Origin: Bacteroidales bacterium
Lineage (GTDB): Bacteria > Bacteroidota > Bacteroidia > Bacteroidales > Muribaculaceae
DNA length: 52,729 bases
Assembly (NCBI GenBank): GCA_020860515.1
Contig: JAJBUG010000086.1
Coordinates: forward strand, 4,921-57,649
Direction: 5' to 3'
Part shown: in pieces, positions 5,947 through 15,635 of the stretch
Layout: every line of letters begins with the position of its first letter
Position numbering within the stretch: the stretch's first letter is position 1
Made by a program: the position numbers and the translations under genes
Notes under the pieces: model-generated
The model's database searches: none
Told to the model about the DNA's origin: nothing
What the model saw: the letters and a program-made list of their open reading frames with translations, nothing else

Positions 5947-7995
5947 TTATTCGCCCATTATCTTGTAACTGCGCTTGATGAAGAGAGCCAGCTGCTCGCC
6001 CTTGAGCAAGCCGTTGCCAAGGAGAGCCAAATCAATAAGCTGCTTGATTTCAGGCTGCTTGTTGCTGTAACTCTCGATAATCTTCTCTTCCTTGCTGCGC
6101 AGGTCTTCTACCTCCTTTTCGAGGTCTTTGACTTGCTGCTCCTGCTCTGCATCGAGCTTGCCATCCTTGGCTGCGCTGCGGATATCGCTTGCCTGCTTGT
6201 TCTTGGCCTCGATGTCGTTGGCGATAGGCTCAACCTGTGCGCCGATAGCTTCACTCACCTTGTTGCGGAGTTTTACCACGAGAGGATTCTCTGTGTTCAC
6301 AACCAAGTTGTAGCTATCGGGCAACTCGCCATAGAAGCTCATGCCAGGCTGCATGGCAGCCATGTCCTTCATGCGTCGCATGTACTCATTCTGAGTTATC
6401 ACGATAGGCGAAGCAGTCTCAGCCATAGCTTGGAACTCAACCAAGAAGTTGGTGTTGTCAACTTTAGGCACTTGGCTGCGGAAGGCTGTGGTAAGCATGT
6501 TGCGGTCGAGGGGCGTAAGGTTAGGTGTCTTGGCATCCACCTTGCGGATAAGATTCTCCACCACATCGCTATCCACACGCACAAGGCGGGTCTTTTCGAG
6601 CTTCTGCTCCAGGAGGCCGATAAAGTGGCTATCGAGCTGGCCATCCATCAGCAGCACATTGTAGCCATGGTCGTTGGCTGCATTAATATATGTGTACTGC
6701 TCTACTGGGTTGGTTGAATACAGGTAGATGATGTTGCCGTCCTTGTCGGTCTGTTCGGGCTCAACCAATGCCTTGTACTCTTCGAGAGTGAAGTACTTGC
6801 CCTGGGTATCCTTGAGCAGTACAAACTTCATGGCTGCATCACAGAACTTCTCGTTGGTAAGCATACCGTATTCGATGAAGATCTTGATGTCGTCCCACTT
6901 CTTCTCATAGTCAGCACGGTCGGTCTTGAAGATTTCCTCCAAGCGGTCGCTAACCTTCTTGGTGATGTAGGTTGAGATTTTCTTCACTGCGGTATCGCTC
7001 TGCAGATAGCTACGCGATACATTCAGTGGGATGTCGGGCGAGTCAATCACGCCTTGCAGCAGCATCATGAACTCGGGCACTACGCCCTCGACCGAATCGG
7101 TGACATACACCTGATTGCAATAGAGCTGAATGCGGTTCTTAGTGATCTCGAAATTGTTGTGAATCTTCGGGAAGAACAGAATGCCAGTGAGGGTGAAAGG
7201 ATAATCCACGTTGAGGTGAATCCAGAACATCGGGTCGTCCTGGCCAGGATACAACTCGTGATAGAAATTCAGATAGTCCTCGCGAGTAAGGTCGGCGGGC
7301 TTCTTCATCCATTGGGGCTCAGTGCTGTTGATGACATTGTCCTTATCGGTGTCAACCATCTTGCCATCTTTCCATTCCTGTTCCTTGCCTGAGATTACGG
7401 GCACAGGCAGGAAGCGGCAATATTTCTTCAGCAAGCCATCAATGGTGGATTGCTCCAGGAATTGCTTGTCGTCATCGTCGATGTAAAGGATGATGTCGGT
7501 ACCACGCTCTTTGCGGTCACCCTCGCCCATGGTGTATTCGGGGCTGCCATCACATTCCCAACGCACAGGCTCGGCATCCTCCTGATAGCTGAGCGAATTG
7601 ATCACCACTTTCTTGGCTACCATGAAGGCTGAGTAGAAGCCCAGACCGAAGTGGCCAATGATGGAATTGGCGGTGTCCTTGTATTTCTCCAGGAATTCTT
7701 CGGCGCCCGAGAATGCAATTTGGTTGATATACTTGTCGATATCGGCTGCCGTCATGCCAATGCCATGGTCGCTGACAGTGAGAGTGCCAGCCTCCTTGTC
7801 GATGGTCACGCGCACATCGAGCGTGCCCAGCTCATCTTTGTAATCGCCAAAGGTAGAGAGTGTCTTGATTTTCTGCGTAGCATCTACTGCATTCGATACC
7901 AGCTCGCGCAGAAATATTTCATGGTCACTGTAGAGAAATTTCTTGATAACCGGGAAGATGTTCTCCGTGGTTACCCCTATTTTTCCTTGTTGCAT
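5947..7995 (-). CDS. htpG: Molecular chaperone HtpG (bacterial Hsp90)
   Basis: A 682-residue Hsp90 homologue, a cytosolic ATP-dependent chaperone. The GHKL ATPase domain carries FLRELVSNAVDA (with the catalytic Glu and Mg-binding Asn), VSDHGIGMT, and the lid GHFGLGFYSAFMVA. The middle domain includes NRIQLYCNQVYVTD and the Arg-containing VSRSYLQSD. The C-terminal dimerisation domain is present but divergent, with a coiled-coil-like stretch near residues 600-640 (KDLEKEVEDLRSKEEK). Length fits the Bacteroidetes form. No clear -7 element was found upstream, so it may depend on another sigma factor. Confidence 0.97.
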   Translation of the reverse strand: MQQGKIGVTTENIFPVIKKFLYSDHEIFLRELVSNAVDATQKIKTLSTFGDYKDELGTLDVRVTIDKEAGTLTVSDHGIGMTAADIDKYINQIAFSGAEEFLEKYKDTANSIIGHFGLGFYSAFMVAKKVVINSLSYQEDAEPVRWECDGSPEYTMGEGDRKERGTDIILYIDDDDKQFLEQSTIDGLLKKYCRFLPVPVISGKEQEWKDGKMVDTDKDNVINSTEPQWMKKPADLTREDYLNFYHELYPGQDDPMFWIHLNVDYPFTLTGILFFPKIHNNFEITKNRIQLYCNQVYVTDSVEGVVPEFMMLLQGVIDSPDIPLNVSRSYLQSDTAVKKISTYITKKVSDRLEEIFKTDRADYEKKWDDIKIFIEYGMLTNEKFCDAAMKFVLLKDTQGKYFTLEEYKALVEPEQTDKDGNIIYLYSTNPVEQYTYINAANDHGYNVLLMDGQLDSHFIGLLEQKLEKTRLVRVDSDVVENLIRKVDAKTPNLTPLDRNMLTTAFRSQVPKVDNTNFLVEFQAMAETASPIVITQNEYMRRMKDMAAMQPGMSFYGELPDSYNLVVNTENPLVVKLRNKVSEAIGAQVEPIANDIEAKNKQASDIRSAAKDGKLDAEQEQQVKDLEKEVEDLRSKEEKIIESYSNKQPEIKQLIDLALLGNGLLKGEQLALFIKRSYKIMGE

Positions 7996-8160
7996 AATCT
8001 ATATATTTGAAATTAATTTCTATTTATATAACAAATCATTACAAAAAGTGTGCCAACTGACACTATGTCAGTTTTGGCCAAAAATTGCAAAATCCACAAA
8101 TTAACCCATTTTTAATCCCTCTTTAAGGATTAACCGACGCCTTTTTTAACTCTGCAGGGG

Positions 8161-8168
8161 TAATTTTG
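8161..8168 (+). promoter_or_regulatory. -7 box ahead of the decayed fimbrial locus
   Basis: TAATTTTG matches TAnnTTTG exactly, 59 bases before the ATG at 8228. No TTTG -33 box is correctly spaced. The 7996-8227 gap otherwise shows only the short inverted repeat TTAATCC...GGATTAA near 8112-8132. Confidence 0.45.
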
Positions 8169-8227
8169 CAACTGTAATCCAGAGCCAATTGGCTGGCTCG
8201 CTTAAATCTAAGAAAACGACTTTAGAT

Positions 8228-8690
8228 ATGAACACCAAGGTTGCAATTACAGCAATATTTATAACATTAGCCGGCTTGCTCGGCGCACAGAACGTTGGAG
8301 TGAAATCCAATCTTCTCAACGATGCGCTGCTCAACCCCAACATCGGAGTTGAGGTGCAGGTAGCTCCCAAATGGAGCGTGGAGCTGACTGGTGAGCTCAA
8401 TGCCTGGACTCTGAGTCACCAGCGTCGATGGAAGCATTGGCTGGTGATGCCCGAAGTGCGCTACTGGCTCTGCGATCCAATGGTGGGCCATCGGAGCTGG
8501 CATAGCCTATGGATATAGCTGGGTGCTGGGTCGTCATTGGAACTTCGAGGCTGAAATCGGAATCGGCTACGAGTACACCCGCTATGACCAATATCCATGC
8601 GCCAACTGCGGCACAGCAGAGGCCAAGAATAAGCCGCATAGCTATTTCGGCCCAACGAAAGCCGCATTGAATTTAGTCTACATTTTCTAA
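8228..8690 (+). pseudogene. DUF3575 outer-membrane-type protein, internally deleted and frameshifted
   Basis: The N-terminal half is a clear DUF3575 protein: a signal peptide ending LLGAQNVGVKSNLL, then NPNIGVEVQVAPKWSVELTG and RRWKHWLVMPEVRYWLCDP. The reading frame then ends at 8518. In the next frame, from about 8494, the family's C-terminal half resumes (IGAGIAYGYSWVLGRHWNFE, then YFGPTKAALNLVYIF) and stops at 8690. About 30-40 residues normally found between the halves are absent, so a deletion of non-multiple-of-three length joined them near the GGCCAT at 8486-8492. Family members accompany Bacteroidales fimbrial clusters. The remnant probably yields no functional protein. Confidence 0.8.
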
Positions 8691-8698
8691 GGTATGGA

Positions 8699-8989
8699 AT
8701 GATTATGAATAAGGTTAGTTTTGTGATAATTATGGTTGGTTTGCTGCTTGGCGCCCTCGCACTCAGGGGCGCCAATGCCAGCAACTCGTCGATGGCACTC
8801 AACGGAAGCCGCCTCGACATAAGCATGAGCCTTGACCTCAGCAATGCTTGCCCCAGCTCCAATCAAGCCGAAATCATCATTCCTGCACTTGTAAATGGAA
8901 ATGATCCAGATGAGACCGACGACCTATATTTCAAGGTTGCTGTCAACGTACTGCCCTGGGTAGTCCGAATCAACAATATATCCTTTTAA
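8699..8989 (+). pseudogene. Fused remnant: DUF3868 N-terminus joined to a fimbrillin-type C-terminus
   Basis: This open frame encodes 96 residues with a signal peptide (VIIMVGLLLGALALRGANA). Residues 30-70 resemble the start of DUF3868 fimbrial proteins (RLDISMSLDLSN, then IIIPALVNGND). The last 25 residues, ending LYFKVAVNVLPWVVRINNISF in part, instead resemble the C-terminal strand of Mfa/FimA-type fimbrial subunits; the neighbouring Mfa2-like protein ends in a similar NDWVVRLNDAEF. I infer that a deletion of one or more gene lengths fused two adjacent fimbrial genes in frame. It could be a functional short peptide, but there is no known family of this size. It lies between the broken DUF3575 gene and the Mfa2-like gene. 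Confidence 0.6.
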
Positions 8990-9080
8990 TCATCTAAAAT
9001 ACTAACTTCGACATTTCGGAAATCCAAATCCCGCTCATTCCCCTCTCTTCTCTTCTTTAAATTGCTAATCTCAGACTGTT

Positions 9081-9836
9081 ATGAAAATCTTGCGCGGAGC
9101 ACTGGCTCTTACATATTCAGCCTTGCTGACCCTGGGAATCTCAGGGTGCAAATCGATGATCTATGATGATCTCGACCCCTGTCCCCAGGGCGTGGAGCTG
9201 CGTTTTGTGTATGATTACAACATGGAATGGGCTAATGCTTTTCCAAGCAAAGTACATTGCCTTACAGTCCTCGTTTATGACAAGGAAGGCAAATTCATGG
9301 AAAAACACACCAATACCAACCATCTGCGCATTATGCTGCAGCAAATAAATGGCGAGCCGCTGCAAGCTGCCGATTTTGGCATTAAAATCAAAGATGACAA
9401 CACTCTCTTCTCATATGATAATTCGATTATACCCTCTCACGAGATTACATATTTGCCATGGAGCCTTACTGAAAAGCCAGTTGGCACCAATGACAAAGGC
9501 GAAGACTGGACCACAGTAATAGGTGAACTATCCACCAGCCGCTTGATTTCACGAAACAGCCGAGGAGGCGGGGCTCCAGCAGGCTTATCATCAGTTGACA
9601 GTCCCCGACTTATTATCACTCACAGTGCCGACGATTCTGTAATAGCAGATCTTCCGCTTGTCAACTATCTTTTGCTTTTCAAGAGTGACCGCTACGCCGA
9701 CCTTCCCGATCAAGAATTCTTGGACCGCATGAGCGAATGGAATGTAATCCTCTTTCTGGACCAAAATCTGCGCTGGATCAACACTCACATCGTGGTCAAC
9801 GACTGGGTGGTGCGTCTCAATGATGCAGAATTCTAA
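9081..9836 (+). CDS. FimB/Mfa2-family fimbrial anchor lipoprotein, probably shortened
   Basis: A 251-residue lipoprotein with lipobox LGISGC (Cys23) followed by the family signature SMIYDDLDPCPQGVELRF. Mfa2/FimB proteins anchor the fimbrial shaft in the outer membrane. The C-terminus has the expected LRWINTHIVVNDWVVRLND strand. Between VYDKEGKFMEKHT and NTNHLRIMLQQINGEP (about residues 75-80) the segment usually carrying the YTVVAWG-type strands seems absent, so the protein is about 50 residues shorter than usual. The frame is intact, so it is annotated as a gene, but in a locus where both upstream genes are deleted it is probably decaying. Confidence 0.78.
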   Translation: MKILRGALALTYSALLTLGISGCKSMIYDDLDPCPQGVELRFVYDYNMEWANAFPSKVHCLTVLVYDKEGKFMEKHTNTNHLRIMLQQINGEPLQAADFGIKIKDDNTLFSYDNSIIPSHEITYLPWSLTEKPVGTNDKGEDWTTVIGELSTSRLISRNSRGGGAPAGLSSVDSPRLIITHSADDSVIADLPLVNYLLLFKSDRYADLPDQEFLDRMSEWNVILFLDQNLRWINTHIVVNDWVVRLNDAEF

Positions 9837-9926
9837 ACCGTCAGCAATCATGAAATTTCCATCACAAAATATGACCTCGCTTACTTATTATACTTAAATA
9901 TTTCTTTAACTTTAAAGTTTTCCAAA

Positions 9927-12165
9927 ATGAATATTAAAATGAATATAAAAAAGATAAAGGCTCTTCTTTGCTGCTCATATTTTGCAATTATCGGCCTTGG
10001 AAAGGATATTTCCCATCCCGCAATTCTGTACACACCCCCGAGGATTGAATCCGCCATGCAGCGTGTCAATAACGATTCTGTGCAATCAAAAGCTTGGGTC
10101 GAGCTTACAGCCAGGGCCGATAATGCTTTGGACAGATGCGATGTGAATGATTTGGAGATACTCAGCGTAGTATATCAAGGTTCGGGCAACAAAAAATATG
10201 GCAATAAAATTGTTGCAATACTCAATCAAATATCTAACGATGACACCTGGTCATATCCTGAATTTTTGTCGCGCCAGCCAGCATGGCGAAGCGAACTGCA
10301 AATTGGTCACAAAGCTTACAATGCAGCCATCGGCTATGATGCTGTCTATAATGATTTGACATCTAAGCAACGGCAGGAAATAGCTTCAAACCTATGGCGA
10401 TTGGCTGGGGAACCTCTTTTAGGCGACTGGCTGCTTGATGGCACTCGTATTCACAGCATCAACTCAATGGGTCATAATTGGTGGTCGATATGCATTAGCG
10501 AAGGGGCGCTCTTAGCTTTAGCATTAAGCAATGAAATACCCGAAGCTTACGAGGCCGCACAATTGGCGGTTGAAACCATGAATGAATGGTGGGATTTCAC
10601 AGGAGACGCCTTGCAGGGAAAAGAAAAAACATTTGACGACAATGGAGGCTCGTACGAAAGTGTTAATTACACCCGATTTGGTGTTATTCCCCCCATTGAT
10701 GCTCAGGCTTGCATGGCTCGACATCAACCCCGATGCCAAGTTGGATTTATGGCCGCAGATGGAGAAGCTTACCGATTACTTTTGCCATGTAAGCTACCCT
10801 CGCTCAGGTGCTCTCTATAGCCTCAATTTCGGTGATGGACAAAAGACCCTGACAGGCGAGGGAGTGCTGATGCTGCTCAATGCTTTGGGTGAGAAAAGCC
10901 CTAATGCATTGTGGTATCTCAATCAAGTGGTGCCAGGACAAAATCGGGAAGGCTATCCCAGATCTACTCCCCTTGGATTTGTGTTTACTCCTGATATGAA
11001 TCAAGCGCCAATGAGACCTGAGCTTCCATTGCAACAGATTTGGACCGATATGGGCTGGGCCACAATGCGCAACAGTTGGGACCGCGATGCCACGATGCTG
11101 GCAGTAAAGAGCGGCGATACATGGAATCATGCCCATGCCGATAATAATTCCCTAATTCTCTACCACAAAGGAATTGACATTATCAAAGATGCCGGCAATT
11201 GCACCTATACCGATTCTATGTACATCAAATATTTCTTTCAATGTGATGCTCACAACATTGTAAAGGTAAATGGCTGTGGTCAGTCAGCATATCATCAATT
11301 CAACAATTGTTTGCTCCCTGGCCGCTTACATGATATGGTAGCCAACGACCGCATCAAATATGTGTTGGCTGATGGCACAGGTCCAACGGCTGATGTGTTT
11401 GATCGAAATTTCCGTCATTTCCTATGGATTGGTAATGTAATCCTTGTAATTGATGATTTGCGCAGCCATGAAGCTGGAGAATATGAATGGCTGTGGCATC
11501 CGGGAGGTTTGGCAAAAGTAACCGAAAAGGGCCTTGAAATTTCCGAAGGTAATTCCGAGGTGTTAATTCAGCCAATATTTCCAATCACAGATGAGCCTTA
11601 CCGATGGGAGGTGCTTGAAGGGCCCACTCCCGACCTCAAAGGCAGCGAGGAATATTACTCAGTGCATCTGCCTGGCACTTACCAACGAGTAAAGGCAGTA
11701 ACAGCCATCTATCTAAAAGAAGTTCCCGGAGAAAAAGCCTTGCCTTCCATTCAAACTATTGAGGGAGATAATTGGATTGGACTTACCATCAATAACAATG
11801 GCAAGGAAAGCCGAGTCTATATCAATCAATTGGCTGATGGGCGCTTGATGCATCTGAATTCATGGATAGAAGCCGATGAATGGACCACTGATGCTTATTT
11901 ATTGGTCACCAGCGATGAGGATACATTCATTTGCTATGGCAGCTCGCTGAAGCGGGATGATGAGGTGTATTTCTCATCATTGACTAAGATGAATGTCTTG
12001 GCTCAAGAGCATGATGGTACGCTTGACCTACAAATCACAGGTCAGTCCCACATCAATATGAGTTACAGGCCAGAATCACCAATTTCTGCTCTTAAAGTTA
12101 ATTCAATTCCTACACCTATCACTATAAAAAATAATCTGTTAAAAATCAAACTTGAATTAAATTGA
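9927..12165 (+). pseudogene. Heparinase II/III-like polysaccharide lyase, frameshifted in a C6 tract
   Basis: Two overlapping frames together give one full-length lyase of about 745 residues. The first (9927-10820) supplies the signal peptide and helical toroid domain (HSINSMGHNWWSICISEG). The second carries on from about 10690 with LRLAWLDINPDAKLDLWP and the heparinase II/III-like domain: NHAHADNNSLILYHKG, then DAGNCTYTD and DAHNIVKVNG. Removing one C from the run at 10689-10694 joins them as VIPPLMLRLAW. Family members cleave uronic-acid-containing glycans; the substrate here is unknown. It opens the polysaccharide utilisation locus and its TGA is 5 bases before the GH43 ATG, implying co-transcription. 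The break may be real, phase-variable, or a base-calling error. Confidence 0.85.
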
Positions 12166-12170
12166 AAAAA

Positions 12171-13220
12171 ATGAATACAAAAAAATTATCTACCATCATG
12201 TTGGCTGCCTCAGCAGCTCTGATTTCTTTTTCTCAAGAGGCTGTAGAATACCCTATCACCAAAGCTATGGGCAATCCCCTATTCGTTGACTTTCCCTCAC
12301 AGCTTTATGAAGGTGAAGGCACAGGGCCATTCTACAGTGCAGATGCATCGGCCAGAGTATGGAATATCGACGGGAGAGATGTGCTTTACATCTATTGCAG
12401 CCACGACATGGCTCCAGCCAAGGGTTGTGACCACATGGATCGCTACCATGTGTTTTCGACCGAGGATATGATAAACTGGACAGATCATGGAGAAATTCTC
12501 AATGCCGACGATGTGCGACGCGAACTTGGCTGGGGATGTGATGGATTTATGTGGGCTCCTGACTGTGTTTACAATCCAGCAGACCAGCTTTATTACTTCT
12601 ATTTCCCACATCCAGCCACCGAAGATTGGAACAACACATGGCGCATAGGCGTGGCCACAAGCAAGTATCCCGACCGTGATTTCAAGCTTCAAGGGTATGT
12701 TGAGGGAATGGCCAAGCGCATCGACCCTCACGTATTTATCGATGATGATGGCCAGCCATACATCTACAATGGCGGAGGCGCCCATTGCTTTGGCGCCAAA
12801 TTAAAGCGTGACAATTGGATGGAATTGGAGACAGAGCCAGTAGAGATGCAAGGGCTTTACGATTACCATGAAGGCACATGGATTCACAAATTCAACGGCC
12901 GCTATTATATGACCCATCCCGATAATCACAGTCCTAAGCTTGGAGGCAATAAGATGCGCTATGCTGTTAGCGATTCTCCTTTAGGCCCATGGGAAGATCT
13001 TGGAATCTACATGGACCCCACTGGTATTGAAACCAACCACGGATCTATTGTCAACTATAAGGGCCAATGGTATGCCTTTTATCATACTGGCGATTTTTCA
13101 GGCCGTGGCAATCTGCGCAGCGTATGCTTTGAGCCGATAACTATTCGTCCGGATGGCACTATTGAAAAGGTAATCCCTACATGGCATAGATCTTATGCCG
13201 ATCGGAAAGACATGAAATGA
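12171..13220 (+). CDS. GH43-family glycosidase (arabinofuranosidase/xylosidase-type)
   Basis: A 349-residue secreted five-blade beta-propeller enzyme. After a Sec signal peptide (LAASAALISFS) the GH43 residues are visible: the general base Asp in FYSADASARVW, the pKa-modulating Asp in MWAPDCVYNP, and the general acid Glu in YHEGTWIHKF. Members usually release arabinofuranose or xylose, and some release galactose. The ATG at 12171 was chosen over an in-frame TTG at 12162 that overlaps the preceding stop codon; the 5-base spacing fits translational coupling to the heparinase-like gene. Confidence 0.9.
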   Translation: MNTKKLSTIMLAASAALISFSQEAVEYPITKAMGNPLFVDFPSQLYEGEGTGPFYSADASARVWNIDGRDVLYIYCSHDMAPAKGCDHMDRYHVFSTEDMINWTDHGEILNADDVRRELGWGCDGFMWAPDCVYNPADQLYYFYFPHPATEDWNNTWRIGVATSKYPDRDFKLQGYVEGMAKRIDPHVFIDDDGQPYIYNGGGAHCFGAKLKRDNWMELETEPVEMQGLYDYHEGTWIHKFNGRYYMTHPDNHSPKLGGNKMRYAVSDSPLGPWEDLGIYMDPTGIETNHGSIVNYKGQWYAFYHTGDFSGRGNLRSVCFEPITIRPDGTIEKVIPTWHRSYADRKDMK

Positions 13221-13308
13221 AAGGCTGCAGAGCTAAATTAACTCTGAATTAATTAGATTTTAATCAAGGATTAAGTGTATTGGGATATATATATTAATGT
13301 GCAGATTG

Positions 13309-13316
13309 TAATTTTG
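13309..13316 (+). promoter_or_regulatory. -7 box for the first GH92 gene
   Basis: TAATTTTG matches TAnnTTTG, 32 bases before the ATG at 13349. The preceding gap (13221-13308) is AT-rich with no clear -33 element, so GH92 may form its own transcription unit. Confidence 0.5.
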
Positions 13317-13348
13317 CGAAAGAATAAATTAATCAATACCAAATACCA

Positions 13349-15613
13349 ATGGAAAAATTCCGCAAACGAAGCAATCTAATCATGGCATTAGCCGTGGCTG
13401 CCATAGCTGTCACTTCATGCCAACATTCAGCCTCTCCAGCCAAGGAGCCGGTGGATTATGTGAATCCTTACATTGGCAACATAAGCCACCTGCTGGTGCC
13501 AACATTCCCCACTGTGCAGCTACCCAACTCGCTGCTGCGCATCTACCCTCAGCGCGGCGATTACACTTCGGAGTACGTAAAGGGACTGCCTATCATCGTG
13601 ACTCATCACCGCGAACGCTCTGCCTTCAACCTGACCCCTGTGCGCAGTCTTCCAATTGAGGCTAAGGCTTACAACTACGACAACGAAGTTGTTCGCCCCT
13701 ACTACTACCGCACCGACCTCGATGACAACCAAATCAGCGCTGAATTTGCCCCTTCGCACCAAAGTGCCATTTACTCAATTGACTTCTGCCCTGGCGATGA
13801 TGCAATAATCGCCATCAACACGAAAGGCTCGGCTCAATGCCAAGGCAATATGGTGACAGCAACGCAAGATTTAGGTAATAACACCCGAATTTACCTCTAC
13901 ATGGAGTCCGAAAATGAACCAGTTGAAAGTGGAGCCGTAGAGAATGGGAATATAAATCCACAAAAGGGCGATGCCCAAGGCGAACAAGCATGCGTGGCGA
14001 TGCGCTTTGCTCCTGGCACCGAGAAGGTAAATCTGCGCTATGGAGTGTCGCTTATCAGCACCGAGCAAGCAAAGAAGAATCTTGAGCGAGAAATCCCAAC
14101 CTATGATCTTAAAGCCGTGGCCGATGCTGGGCGTGAAGAATGGAACCAGGCATTAAGCCACATCCAGGTGGAAGGGAACGACGAAGATGCCAAAACCATG
14201 CTTTACACTTCCTACTATCGCACCTTTGAGCGCCCAATTTGCATCAGTGAAGATGGATGCTATTTTAGCGCATTCGATGGCACTGTGCACGACGACGGTG
14301 GCAAGCCTTTCTACACTGATGATTGGATTTGGGATACCTACCGCGCAGCTCATCCACTGAGATTGCTTACCGAGCCTGAAAAGGAAGAACATATCATAAA
14401 TTCTTATCTTGAAATGGCCGACCAGATGGGCAATGGCTGGATGCCTACTTTCCCTGAAATCACTGGCGACAGCCGACGCATGAACAGCAATCATGCCGTG
14501 GCGACCGTGGCCGACGCTATGGCAAAAGGCCTCAATATCGACACCTTGCGCGCCTATGAGGCATGCCGCAAGGCCATAACTGAGAAAACACTTGCCCCAT
14601 GGTCGTCAACCCCCAGCGGTTACATTGATGAATATTATAAAGAACATGGTTACATCCCGGCTCTTCAAGAGGGCGAACCCGAGACCGATCCCAATGTCAA
14701 CGCCTTTGAAAAGCGTCAGCCAATAGCTGTAACCCTTGGCACCAGCTATGATGATTGGTGCCTTTCGCGCTTGGCTGCAGCCCTTGGCAAGACCGACGAT
14801 GCCGACTATTTTTTCCAATGCGGTTGCAACTATCGCAATGTATTCAATCCCGATACTGAGTTCTTCCATCCCAAGGACAAGAATGGAAACTGGATTGAGC
14901 CTTTCGACTACCGTTACTCAGGAGGCATGGGCGCACGCGAGTATTATGGCGAGAACAATGGCTGGGTTTACCGCTGGGACGTACCCCATAACGTGGCCGA
15001 CCTAATAAAACTGATGGGAGGACCCGAAAAATTTGTAGCCAACCTTGACCAAACTTTCTCCGAGCCTTTAGGCAAAAGCAAATATGCGTTCTATTCCCAG
15101 CTGCCCGACCATACAGGAAACGTAGGACAATTCTCCATGGCCAACGAGCCTTCGCTCCATGTGCCTTACCTGTACAATTACGCAGGCAAGCCATGGAAAA
15201 CTCAGAAACGCATACGGCAGATGCTTGATACATGGTTCCGCAACGACCTTATGGGCATTCCAGGCGATGAAGACGGTGGTGGCATGTCAGCATTTGTGGT
15301 GCTATCACAACTTGGCTTTTATCCCGTGACTCCAGGAATGACTGCCTACAACATTGGCAGCCCGATGTTTGAGGATACCAAGATTAAGCTCCCAGGCGGT
15401 AAGGTATTTGAAATCCGAGCTCACAATGCCAGCAAAGAAAACAAATATATCCAAAGTGCCACCCTTAATGGCGAGGAATGGACCAAACCGTGGTTTGACC
15501 ACAATGACATAAAGGACGGCGGACTCCTAACCTTGGAAATGGGTCGCAAGCCGAATCCAAAATGGGGAGCATCGCTCAACGATGCACCTCCATCAGCAGG
15601 AATAATCCGTTAA
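13349..15613 (+). CDS. GH92 alpha-mannosidase-family lipoprotein, divergent N-terminus
   Basis: A 754-residue lipoprotein (lipobox VTSC at about residue 24). The C-terminal catalytic domain is canonical GH92: DDWIWDTYRAAHPL, then GNGWMPTFPEI, NGWVYRWDVPHNV, and GDEDGGGMSAFVVLSQLG with Glu641 and Asp642. GH92 enzymes are calcium-dependent exo-acting alpha-mannosidases, mostly 1,2-specific. The N-terminal beta-sandwich is unusual: after VNPYIGN the usual glycine/histidine loop (seen in the second GH92 as IGTGDHGHVF) is replaced by ISHLLVPTFPTVQLPNS, which suggests a distinct subgroup and perhaps altered subsite specificity. An AT-rich hairpin follows the stop. Confidence 0.92.
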   Translation: MEKFRKRSNLIMALAVAAIAVTSCQHSASPAKEPVDYVNPYIGNISHLLVPTFPTVQLPNSLLRIYPQRGDYTSEYVKGLPIIVTHHRERSAFNLTPVRSLPIEAKAYNYDNEVVRPYYYRTDLDDNQISAEFAPSHQSAIYSIDFCPGDDAIIAINTKGSAQCQGNMVTATQDLGNNTRIYLYMESENEPVESGAVENGNINPQKGDAQGEQACVAMRFAPGTEKVNLRYGVSLISTEQAKKNLEREIPTYDLKAVADAGREEWNQALSHIQVEGNDEDAKTMLYTSYYRTFERPICISEDGCYFSAFDGTVHDDGGKPFYTDDWIWDTYRAAHPLRLLTEPEKEEHIINSYLEMADQMGNGWMPTFPEITGDSRRMNSNHAVATVADAMAKGLNIDTLRAYEACRKAITEKTLAPWSSTPSGYIDEYYKEHGYIPALQEGEPETDPNVNAFEKRQPIAVTLGTSYDDWCLSRLAAALGKTDDADYFFQCGCNYRNVFNPDTEFFHPKDKNGNWIEPFDYRYSGGMGAREYYGENNGWVYRWDVPHNVADLIKLMGGPEKFVANLDQTFSEPLGKSKYAFYSQLPDHTGNVGQFSMANEPSLHVPYLYNYAGKPWKTQKRIRQMLDTWFRNDLMGIPGDEDGGGMSAFVVLSQLGFYPVTPGMTAYNIGSPMFEDTKIKLPGGKVFEIRAHNASKENKYIQSATLNGEEWTKPWFDHNDIKDGGLLTLEMGRKPNPKWGASLNDAPPSAGIIR

Positions 15614-15635
15614 AATCGGGAAATGATGCTAAAAT

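Noticed and set aside
10582..12165. Separate gene starting at 10582
   Set aside because: Its first 35 residues are out of frame with the heparinase homology that the upstream frame encodes over the same bases; it is the 3' part of one frameshifted gene.
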